From Flammeovirga aprica JL-4 (lineage in GTDB: Bacteria; Bacteroidota; Bacteroidia; Cytophagales; Flammeovirgaceae), in assembly GCF_012844305.1 (NCBI RefSeq), contig NZ_JABANE010000071.1, forward strand, positions 1 to 46,730: a stretch of DNA of 46,730 nt, written 5' to 3'. Within the stretch, counting starts at the first letter, position 1. The number at the start of each line of letters is the position of its first letter. The notes under the pieces are model-generated. The model was not told the DNA's origin, made no database searches, and saw only the letters and a list, made by a program, of their open reading frames with translations. Of this stretch, positions 41,510 to 46,730 are shown one piece after another. The position numbers and the translations under genes were made by a program.

Positions 41510-42154
41510 ATGAGAAAGTTTTTACTTATTTTAACCGCGTTTGTATTAAGTATAGGAATTACTGATTTTGCAGTAGCATCTTCAAATAATTCTATTACAA
41601 GTGTAAAGGATACGGATACAATAAAGAGAGAAGATTATATAAGAACTTTATATAAAGCTTTCGATCCAATCTGTAGAAAATACGGCATCAATACAAAAGT
41701 GGCTATATCCCAAGCAATAGCTGAGCAAGGTTGGGAACTGAGAAAAGACTTCAGAATTTTCAACATTGCATCCACAAACCCTACTAGAAGTAAATTAGTT
41801 TACGACAACGGGGAGCAACGTTTCAGACGCTATAGAGTATATACGTCTTTAGAACAAGCGGTGGAGGATTATTGCAAAGTGCTAACTAGTTTCCACACTT
41901 ACCGCAAGAACGGATTGTTTGAGACCTTAGATCCAAACATGCAAATCGAATCAATTGCGAAAGGTGGATATGCAACAAACCCAAAGTACCAGCAATTGGT
42001 AACTGCGGTAATGGAGAGATTTGTATCTCCTGTTGTAGATTATTTACGTGAAGAAGAGGCTCTAGCGAGAAGATCAGAAGAACTTCAATCTGTAGCATCA
42101 ATTAGTAGCGTAGAAGCACAACACATCCGCTTCTGTTTACCTTCAGGGTATTAG
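41510..42154 (+). CDS. GH73-type glucosaminidase
   Basis: 214 residues from ATG 41510 with signal peptide MRKFLLILTAFVLSIGITDFAVA. The glucosaminidase domain (about 38-185) carries KYGINTKVAISQAIAEQGWE with catalytic Glu72, the FNIAST block in place of the usual LFGIK, and YRVYTSLEQAVEDYCKVL. Cuts the GlcNAc-MurNAc bond in peptidoglycan and so may supply the muropeptides handled by the AmpG-like operon across the gap. Short C-terminal extension of unknown role. Confidence 0.85.
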   Translation: MRKFLLILTAFVLSIGITDFAVASSNNSITSVKDTDTIKREDYIRTLYKAFDPICRKYGINTKVAISQAIAEQGWELRKDFRIFNIASTNPTRSKLVYDNGEQRFRRYRVYTSLEQAVEDYCKVLTSFHTYRKNGLFETLDPNMQIESIAKGGYATNPKYQQLVTAVMERFVSPVVDYLREEEALARRSEELQSVASISSVEAQHIRFCLPSGY

Positions 42155-42193
42155 AAGCTGACCCTTTTGACCTAACATATCGAAATTATACGA

Positions 42194-42232
42194 AACAGGA
42201 GATCCTACGAATTGTAAGATCTCCTGTTGTTA
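42194..42232 (+). terminator. Hairpin after the GH73 gene
   Basis: AACAGGAGATC (42194-42204) and GATCTCCTGTT (42218-42228) form a perfect 11-bp stem; the following tail is only moderately T-rich. Confidence 0.6.
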
Positions 42233-42304
42233 TTTAAAGGGTGGAACAAATTTCTGTGTTAAATTTTCGTTATCTGATAATTTCTCGATTTTTTTCAAAT
42301 AACG

Positions 42305-42643
42305 TTACTCGGGTTTAAGAATAGAGTTAATTGTGCCGTCCATATCTTTATACCCTCTGCGTCCAAGGTCGCGGACAACTTCTCCTTGTGCAAGGAGATC
42401 ATCCCAGATGTTCATCTCTACGATTTCATAGAAATTTCTTTCATCTTCCTCAGTAGCAAATTGGTAAAGATCTTTCAGACCTTTGCGCTGAATCTCATCT
42501 TTGATCAAGATGTCTTTCATGCGTTGAATGAGTTGAGCACATACACCTAATTCAAATTCTGAATTAGCGCGGATGGAAACATTAAATTCATAACTGTCTC
42601 CTTGGGCAGTGGCCGTAACGCGGGGTTTGATAAAATGCTTCAT
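42305..42643 (-). CDS. Unknown 112-residue protein of an overlapping pair
   Basis: 112 residues, rich in charged residues, no signal peptide or membrane segment, so cytoplasmic. A strand-rich start (KHFIKPRVTATAQGDSYEFNVSIRA) is followed by helices. Its ATG overlaps the stop region of the upstream 79-residue gene by 4 bases, pointing to coupled translation. Bases are noticeably richer in G+C than the neighbours. No family recognised. Confidence 0.55.
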   Translation of the reverse strand: MKHFIKPRVTATAQGDSYEFNVSIRANSEFELGVCAQLIQRMKDILIKDEIQRKGLKDLYQFATEEDERNFYEIVEMNIWDDLLAQGEVVRDLGRRGYKDMDGTINSILKPE

Positions 42644-42879
42644 GAGGCTCTGTTTACGTAGTTTTTTGACTTTTTTCTAGACCGGTACACGGTAATGAGA
42701 CGGGTGTCCTCGAAGATAAAAATGTACGATTTGTACTTCCTTTTATCTCTTCGGCAGTGTGAACCATAGCTCTCTGATTTATACGCCTGGTACACGATGT
42801 TTAGATAATCTCTTTTTCGCCAATGACGACATCTTTTGGACATCGCATTATAGGCATGGGTGCTGATTTCAATAAACAT
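42640..42879 (-). CDS. Unknown 79-residue basic protein of an overlapping pair
   Basis: 79 residues, very basic (many Arg and Lys), with several His and Cys. The pattern 'THAYNAMSKRCRHWRKRDYLNIVYQAYKS' then 'YIFIFEDTRLITVYR' resembles, by eye, small RelE/DUF4258-type proteins (His-Ala...Arg start, a late ITVYR strand). First gene of a leftward pair with a 4-base overlap. A toxin-antitoxin pair is one reading; phage-derived genes are another. Real coding is supported by the overlap and by codon use, not by homology. Confidence 0.5.
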   Translation of the reverse strand: MFIEISTHAYNAMSKRCRHWRKRDYLNIVYQAYKSESYGSHCRRDKRKYKSYIFIFEDTRLITVYRSRKKSKNYVNRAS

Positions 42880-43181
42880 ATAAGCTAGAAAATAAAAAAA
42901 CGCACAGTCTCCCGTCTAGAGCTTGCACGTCGATGATAAAAATAGATAAGTAACTAGAGTGCCAAGCACTTACATATAATTTAAGAAAAAAAAAGGAGAA
43001 ATGCACTTTTTGAAGGTGAACGCCTCTTTGTAATAGGATAGGGCAGGTGGGTTTGGATTTTTCCTAAATCAGATTTCATGAAAAGTTGACCCCATTTTTA
43101 TTGTATTCTCAAATATGTTGCGTATTTTGAAAGTCCGTGCTCTTAAGTTTAGTAACTTGCACAAAAAATAAATTTAAAGGT
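42880..43181 (+). other. 302-base gap before the DUF5522 gene
   Basis: No gene seen. Starts with a moderately GC-rich 40 bases like the adjoining unknown pair, then AT-rich with an A9 run near 42986. Confidence 0.4.
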
Positions 43182-43346
43182 ATGAGTAAAACTCCTCTCG
43201 AAGAAGGGAAAGATTATTACATTGAAAACGGCTTATATGTTTTCACAAAGGAGTATCACTTGAAAAGGGGATATTGCTGTAAGAATCAGTGCAAACACTG
43301 CCCTTGGGGATTCAAAAAGAAAAAGCAGAAAACCTCGGTGTTTTAA
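43182..43346 (+). CDS. DUF5522-family small cysteine protein
   Basis: 54 residues from ATG 43182. The frame is open from 43137, but the family starts at about MSKTPLEEGKDYYIENGLYV. The hallmark RGYCCKNQCKHCPWGFKKK near 29-48 has four cysteines that could hold a metal ion. DUF5522 is widespread in Bacteroidota, function unknown. Followed by a strong bidirectional terminator. Confidence 0.82.
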   Translation: MSKTPLEEGKDYYIENGLYVFTKEYHLKRGYCCKNQCKHCPWGFKKKKQKTSVF

Positions 43347-43364
43347 TCAGGTTGGAAACAATAA

Positions 43365-43406
43365 AAAAAGGATTGATTAAATGTTTAAGTTTAATCAATC
43401 CTTTTT
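43365..43406. terminator. Bidirectional terminator between DUF5522 and purM
   Basis: Arms 43365-43381 and 43390-43406 form a perfect 17-bp stem around an 8-base loop, with A and T tracts built into its ends. Confidence 0.88.
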
Positions 43407-43426
43407 CTTTTCTAATAGGAAGTTAA

Positions 43427-43473
43427 GAATTAACAATGGAAAATGAAGCAAGGTCATTCTTCATTGTTAATTC
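43427..43473. repeat. Inverted repeat of the GAATTAACAATG type
   Basis: GAATTAACAATG (43427-43438) and CATTGTTAATTC (43462-43473) are perfect 12-bp arms around 23 bases which also contain AATGAAG/CATTCTTC echoes. This wording resembles dispersed extragenic repeats I have seen in Bacteroidota genomes; no other copy is in the window. Confidence 0.6.
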
Positions 43474-43488
43474 TACATTCTTCATTTA

Positions 43489-44664
43489 TTAGTAAGAATA
43501 TGTTCCGTAAGGAGAGTGAATGTCTAATGACTTACTTCCTTCTTTTGTTTCTACACGACCAACGATTTGAGCATCTACATTGAATGACTTCGAGATATCG
43601 ATGATTGTCTGAGCATGTTCAGGAGCAACATAGATTTCCATACGATGACCCATGTTAAATACCTTGTACATTTCGCTCCAATCTGTACCACTGTTCTTGT
43701 GAATCATTTCGAAAAGTGGAGGGATAGGGAATAAGTTGTCTTTTACAACATGTACATTGTCCACGAAGTGCAATACTTTCGTTTGAGCACCACCGCTACA
43801 GTGAACCATACCGTGAATTTCTGGTCTTAACTCGTCCAATACCTTTTTGATGATTGGAGCATAAGTTCTTGTAGGAGACAATACCAATTTACCAGCATCC
43901 AAAGTCAAGTCTGCAATGGCATCTGTAAGCTTTTGCGTACCCGAGTAGATCAAGTCATTTGGAACTTGAGGGTCGAAGCTTTCAGGGTATTTCTCTGCTA
44001 AATATTTTGCAAATACATCGTGACGAGCAGAAGTAAGACCGTTACTTCCCATACCGCCGTTGTATTCAGATTCATAAGTTGCTTGACCGTAAGAAGCTAA
44101 ACCTACAATCACATCACCACCTTGGATGTTGCTGTTGTCGATTACTTCGTCACGTCTCATTCTTGTAGTTACTGTACTGTCTACAATAACTGTTCTCACT
44201 AGATCTCCAACGTCTGCAGTTTCACCGCCAGTACTGTGAATATCAAAACCGTTGTCACGAAGCATTTGTAATACTTCTTCCGTTCCGTTGATTAACTCAG
44301 AGATAACCTCACCCGGAATAAGGTTTTTGTTTCTACCAATTGTAGAAGATAAAAGTGTACTGCCTGTTGCACCAACGCAAAGCAGGTCATCCGTGTTCAT
44401 GATGATTGCATCTTGAGCTATACCTTTCCAAACCGACATATCGCCCGTTTCTTTCCAGTATAAATAAGCCAAAGATGATTTAGTACCCGCACCATCAGCG
44501 TGCATGATTGCACAGTAATCTGAATCGCCTGTTAGAATATCAGGAACGATTTTACAGAATGCTTTTGGAAATAAGCCTTTATCTAATTGCTTGATGGCAT
44601 TGTGAATGTCCTCTTTTGAGGCGGAAACACCGCGCTGTGCATATCGCTCTTGCATGAGATTCAA
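43489..44664 (-). CDS. purM: Phosphoribosylformylglycinamidine cyclo-ligase (AIR synthase)
   Basis: 391 residues. ATP-dependent ring closure giving aminoimidazole ribotide in purine synthesis. Family marks are YAQRGVSASKEDIHNAI at the start, HADGAGTKSSLAYLYW, DAIIMNTDDLLCVGA (ATP-binding), HSTGGETADVGDLVRT and GMVHCSGGAQTK. Slightly longer than E. coli PurM (345), as usual in Bacteroidota. ATG 44664 or the internal ATG 44655 (MQERYAQRG) may be used. Preceded by a 5' hairpin. Confidence 0.92.
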   Translation of the reverse strand: MNLMQERYAQRGVSASKEDIHNAIKQLDKGLFPKAFCKIVPDILTGDSDYCAIMHADGAGTKSSLAYLYWKETGDMSVWKGIAQDAIIMNTDDLLCVGATGSTLLSSTIGRNKNLIPGEVISELINGTEEVLQMLRDNGFDIHSTGGETADVGDLVRTVIVDSTVTTRMRRDEVIDNSNIQGGDVIVGLASYGQATYESEYNGGMGSNGLTSARHDVFAKYLAEKYPESFDPQVPNDLIYSGTQKLTDAIADLTLDAGKLVLSPTRTYAPIIKKVLDELRPEIHGMVHCSGGAQTKVLHFVDNVHVVKDNLFPIPPLFEMIHKNSGTDWSEMYKVFNMGHRMEIYVAPEHAQTIIDISKSFNVDAQIVGRVETKEGSKSLDIHSPYGTYSY

Positions 44665-44686
44665 TAGGTTGTAATGAAAATGAAAA

Positions 44687-44730
44687 GCCCATACCCTGTT
44701 ATTATTTTAATATTCAATGGGAATGGGCTG
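44687..44730 (-). promoter_or_regulatory. Hairpin at the 5' end of the purM transcript
   Basis: On the minus strand AGCCCAT-T-CCC pairs with GGG-T-ATGGGCT, 10 bp with one 1x1 mismatch, around a 22-base AT-rich loop; a T-rich stretch follows. Predicted transcription start of purM (near 44730) coincides with the outer edge of the stem. Could be an mRNA-stabilising 5' hairpin, an attenuator, or simply the terminator of the cytochrome c gene upstream. Confidence 0.45.
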
Positions 44731-44736
44731 ATGGCG

Positions 44737-44744
44737 CAAAATTA
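44737..44744 (-). promoter_or_regulatory. -7 element (TAATTTTG) of purM
   Basis: Perfect TAnnTTTG on the minus strand, 73 bases before ATG 44664. An ATTT lies about 20 bases upstream as a weak -33. Confidence 0.42.
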
Positions 44745-44823
44745 TACTTTTTGCGGGGATTATTAAATGTTTTGTGTAAGAAAATAAGTCATACCGTTGA
44801 CTTTAGTTGATATTTTTAACGTA

Positions 44824-45222
44824 TTAACGCTCCATTGCCACATCATCGGCAGTGATTATCGGTGCATTATTTCCCCAAGAGTTTCTAATATAATTCAAAA
44901 CATCAGCTGCTTCTTGGTCTGACAATGCCCCTTGTTCAGGCATTGCACCTGTATACGTCACTCCATTGATCGTGATTGGTTCTTCTAAACCATGTAATAC
45001 CTGACGAATAGCTTGATGCTTATTTTCAACTAAATATTTAATGCCTGATAATGGGGGAACCTGTGGCTCAATTCCTTGTCCTTGCTCTAAATGACAATGC
45101 ATACAGTTGACCATATATACTCCTTGACCTCTTTTAATACTTTCTTGTAATGGGTTATAATCTATAAATGAAAATAAGGTTATGGCAGCTAATAATGATA
45201 GGTATAGTGTAATTTTTTTCAT
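44824..45222 (-). CDS. Class I cytochrome c
   Basis: 132 residues with an N-terminal signal (MKKITLYLSLLAAITLFSFI). The haem site is C40-M-H-C43-H44, and the sixth ligand is Met94 in TGAMPEQG, with ALSDQEAADVLNYIRNSWGN as the C-terminal helix. Periplasmic one-haem electron carrier; its redox partners are not in the window. Single gene with a consensus promoter. Confidence 0.9.
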   Translation of the reverse strand: MKKITLYLSLLAAITLFSFIDYNPLQESIKRGQGVYMVNCMHCHLEQGQGIEPQVPPLSGIKYLVENKHQAIRQVLHGLEEPITINGVTYTGAMPEQGALSDQEAADVLNYIRNSWGNNAPIITADDVAMER

Positions 45223-45260
45223 GATGAATATCTTTAGGTGTTAATTTTACAATTATAATT

Positions 45261-45290
45261 CAAATGTACTCTTTTTTACAATTACCGCAA
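45261..45290 (-). promoter_or_regulatory. Promoter of the cytochrome c gene (TTG-N19-TACATTTG)
   Basis: Minus strand TTG (45288-45290), 19 bases, TACATTTG (45261-45268): complete consensus, 39 bases before the start codon. Confidence 0.65.
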
Positions 45291-45386
45291 GTGATAATTA
45301 TCAATATTCTGAGAAGAATTTTAAGGGGTTAGTATTCTATTTTCTTCTTGAAAAATGGGCTTTTTGAATGAATTGAAAAGTATTTT

Positions 45387-46151
45387 CTAAGAAGACGCAA
45401 ACTTTTCTAAACCCAACCCAAATAACGCGAAATCATATTTCACAGGGTCATTTTGATCAATCTTTTTTAAATTTTCAGTCAGCTCCACTGCCGCTTTCCA
45501 ATCGGATTGTTTTCGGGTCAATAACTTCAACTTTCTGCTCACTCTTTCCACATGAACATCCAAAGGACAGATCAGCTGATGAGGCTGAATGGTATTCCAA
45601 ATTCCAAAATCTACGCCTTGATCATCTTTCCTGACCATCCATCTCAAAAACATATTGATTCTTTTACAAGCCGACTTTCTAGCAGGCGTAGCAATATGCT
45701 TCCTAGTACGCTGAGGGGCATCTTCGTCTTCAAAGAAATAATCATGAAAGGCGATAAGGGAGTGCTCTACATTTTCATCTTTTTCAGAATAACCAATCAG
45801 AAAAGCATCCTCTAGTGAATTGTGTTTTTGATAATGCTTTTGGAAGAAAGAAAGGAAATACAATGTATCCACATCATTGAAGGTACGGTGCTTGAAATTC
45901 AGAAAAGGTTTTAAATCACTTTCTGTATGATTGATAATAAAGTCATGAGGAGCATTGTCCATCAAAGTCACTAGCTCTTTGCACTTGTTGATGATGGTTT
46001 TTCTTTGCCCCCAAGCTAATACGGCCGCCCAGAATCCCATGATTTCAATATCCTCTTTTTTTGAAAAAGAGTGAGGGATGCAGATAGGATCATCTGGAAT
46101 AAAATTAGGCTGATTATATTTTTCGTAACTGTTTTCAAGAAGTTCGTACAT
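45387..46151 (-). CDS. TIGR02757 (DUF2400) family protein
   Basis: 254 residues. DPICIPHSFSKKEDIEIMGFWAAVLAWGQRKTI near 21-53 and the motif CPLDVHVERVSRKLKLLTRKQSDWKAAVELT near 195-225, then YDFALFGLGLE at the end are family features. The C-terminal half resembles the helix-hairpin-helix-GPD fold of DNA glycosylases, without the catalytic Lys context I could confirm. Conserved in Bacteroidota, unknown function; a link with DNA or RNA base repair is inference. Single gene, no terminator found. Confidence 0.82.
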   Translation of the reverse strand: MYELLENSYEKYNQPNFIPDDPICIPHSFSKKEDIEIMGFWAAVLAWGQRKTIINKCKELVTLMDNAPHDFIINHTESDLKPFLNFKHRTFNDVDTLYFLSFFQKHYQKHNSLEDAFLIGYSEKDENVEHSLIAFHDYFFEDEDAPQRTRKHIATPARKSACKRINMFLRWMVRKDDQGVDFGIWNTIQPHQLICPLDVHVERVSRKLKLLTRKQSDWKAAVELTENLKKIDQNDPVKYDFALFGLGLEKFASS

Positions 46152-46252
46152 GTCAAAATTATATTTTTGAGTGTTTAGACCCCGAAAAATAGCCCTAAAT
46201 CACCTTTTTTTCTTAATGATTGTAATATTTCTTCTTTTTTTTTGAAAAACGT

Positions 46253-46283
46253 TTGGAGTGAATAGGGTTTTCAAATACCTTTG
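46253..46283 (+). promoter_or_regulatory. Promoter of the tRNA-Glu array (TTG-N20-TACCTTTG)
   Basis: TTG 46253-46255 (in TTTGG), 20 bases, TACCTTTG 46276-46283. Start near 46290, 12 bases before the first tRNA. Confidence 0.7.
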
Positions 46284-46301
46284 CACTCGCAAAAAACAGT
46301 T

Positions 46302-46373
46302 GCTCCGTTCGTCTAGGGGTTAGGACGCCAGGTTTTCATCCTGGTAGCACGGGTTCGAATCCCGTACGGAGTA
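46302..46373 (+). tRNA. tRNA-Glu (UUC), copy 1
   Basis: Acceptor GCTCCGT pairs with ACGGAGT (the first pair is G-U), D arm GTC...GGAC, anticodon loop TTTTCAT with anticodon TTC, T arm ACGGG TTCGAAT CCCGT. Discriminator A; CCA is not encoded. Confidence 0.95.
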
Positions 46374-46405
46374 CAAGTCTGATTGAGACTCAAAATCAAT
46401 ACCCC

Positions 46406-46477
46406 GCTCCGTTCGTCTAGGGGTTAGGACGCCAGGTTTTCATCCTGGTAGCACGGGTTCGAATCCCGTACGGAGTA
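46406..46477 (+). tRNA. tRNA-Glu (UUC), copy 2
   Basis: Identical in sequence to copy 1, anticodon TTC, same acceptor and arms; no CCA encoded. Confidence 0.95.
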
Positions 46478-46509
46478 CAAGTCTGATTGAGACTCAAAAT
46501 CAATACCCC

Positions 46510-46581
46510 GCTCCGTTCGTCTAGGGGTTAGGACGCCAGGTTTTCATCCTGGTAGCACGGGTTCGAATCCCGTACGGAGTA
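46510..46581 (+). tRNA. tRNA-Glu (UUC), copy 3
   Basis: Identical in sequence to copies 1 and 2; followed directly by a terminator. Confidence 0.95.
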
Positions 46582-46584
46582 CAG

Positions 46585-46618
46585 ATCCTGTTTCAGAAAT
46601 GAGACAGGATTTTTTTTT
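46585..46618 (+). terminator. Terminator of the tRNA-Glu array
   Basis: ATCCTGTTTC (46585-46594) pairs with GAGACAGGAT (46601-46610), 10 bp with one wobble, followed by eight or more T. Confidence 0.88.
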
Positions 46619-46675
46619 GCCCAATTTTTAAAAAACTCTTCTTTACAATAACTTAAAGTGGGTCAGCACCAAAAG

Positions 46676-46706
46676 TTGGGCAAAGACCATAATGTTGCTA
46701 CCTTTG
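46676..46706 (+). promoter_or_regulatory. Promoter of the next gene (TTG-N20-TACCTTTG)
   Basis: TTG 46676-46678, 20 bases, TACCTTTG 46699-46706. Same -7 octamer as the tRNA promoter. The predicted start near 46713 falls almost on ATG 46714. Confidence 0.58.
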
Positions 46707-46713
46707 TATTCTT

Positions 46714-46730
46714 ATGAATGACGATTTATT
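46714..46730 (+). CDS. Possible start of a gene running out of the window
   Basis: ATG 46714 opens MNDDL before the window ends. It lies at or next to the predicted transcript start, so it would be leaderless; ATG 46718 in another frame or a later start is equally possible. Confidence 0.22.

Larger units (their letters stand above)
46302..46581 (+). repeat. 104-bp tandem repeats: tRNA-Glu plus spacer
   Basis: The unit of 72-base tRNA and 32-base spacer recurs at 46302, 46406 and 46510. The two spacers (46374-46405, 46478-46509) are identical, so the copies come from recent tandem duplication. Confidence 0.92.

Noticed and set aside
46154..46161. TAATTTTG -7 element for the TIGR02757 gene on the minus strand
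   Set aside because: It would start transcription inside the first codons of the gene and has no TTG at the right distance.
46302..46581. Regularly spaced identical repeats suggesting a CRISPR array
   Set aside because: The repeats are complete tRNA-Glu genes and the spacers are identical to one another; no cas genes are near.

Overview
The window looks like chromosomal DNA of a marine gliding member of the Bacteroidota, most likely Cytophagales and close to Flammeovirga; the genus is an inference from gene content and style. Base composition is AT-rich. Genes lack Shine-Dalgarno sequences, and many are preceded by the Bacteroidota promoter pattern TTG, a spacer of about 19 bases, then TAnnTTTG (clear before thrC, ubiE, a cytochrome c gene and the tRNA array). 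The window also carries PorT, PorE-like OmpA proteins, menaquinone methylation and family-typical small proteins (DUF5522, TIGR02757, a tiny CPTYAK lipoprotein).

Layout. 1-110: 3' end of a 5S rRNA and its terminator. 208-1367: LuxE-like acyl-protein synthetase plus a 50-residue lipoprotein missing from ordinary ORF calls. 1.5-9.5 kb: envelope genes, namely a lipoprotein, ubiE overlapping porT, and two large PorE-like TPR/PD40/OmpA paralogues separated by a 393-base gap that can fold as RNA. 9.6-12.1 kb: sufS-sufE-sufT-like-brx, an iron-sulfur/thiol operon. 12.3-15.3 kb: MerC protein and an ABC ATPase/permease/DUF3299-like operon with a histidine-rich permease loop, probably linked to metal homeostasis. 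15.6-24.6 kb: tryptophan biosynthesis. A trp leader peptide with three consecutive Trp codons and a complete attenuator precede trpE-trpG-trpD-trpC; two antisense OstA-like genes then interrupt the set before trpF-trpB, and trpA is absent. Two related secreted proteins of unknown function flank the region.

24.7-31.4 kb: DNPH1-type nucleotide hydrolase, Kelch protein, an intact IS5-family insertion sequence (881 bp, TTA duplication), a secreted caspase-like protease with DUF4384, and thrC under a consensus promoter. 31.5-36 kb: AraC regulator with a perfect palindrome upstream, followed by DUF3302, HlyD and NodT-type outer membrane genes, i.e. an export system without a recognisable energised pump. 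36-41 kb: a leftward operon for a double-anchored coiled-coil protein, an N-acetylglucosamine-kinase-like BadF protein that seems to start with ATT, a GHL10 hydrolase and an AmpG-like permease, which reads as peptidoglycan recycling. A 52-bp palindrome with the same ends as the IS lies beside it. 41.5-46.7 kb: GH73 glucosaminidase, an overlapping pair of unknown small genes, DUF5522, purM with a 5' hairpin, cytochrome c, TIGR02757 and three identical tRNA-Glu genes in 104-bp tandem repeats, ending at the promoter of the next gene.

The observation I rate highest is the trp attenuator (16.4-16.6 kb). Next come the structured intergenic RNA at 6.3-6.4 kb, the split trp gene set, the His-repeat ABC permease with TTGCAA elements nearby, the ATT-start kinase, the MITE-like remnant of the resident IS, and the pump-less DUF3302-HlyD-NodT cluster.
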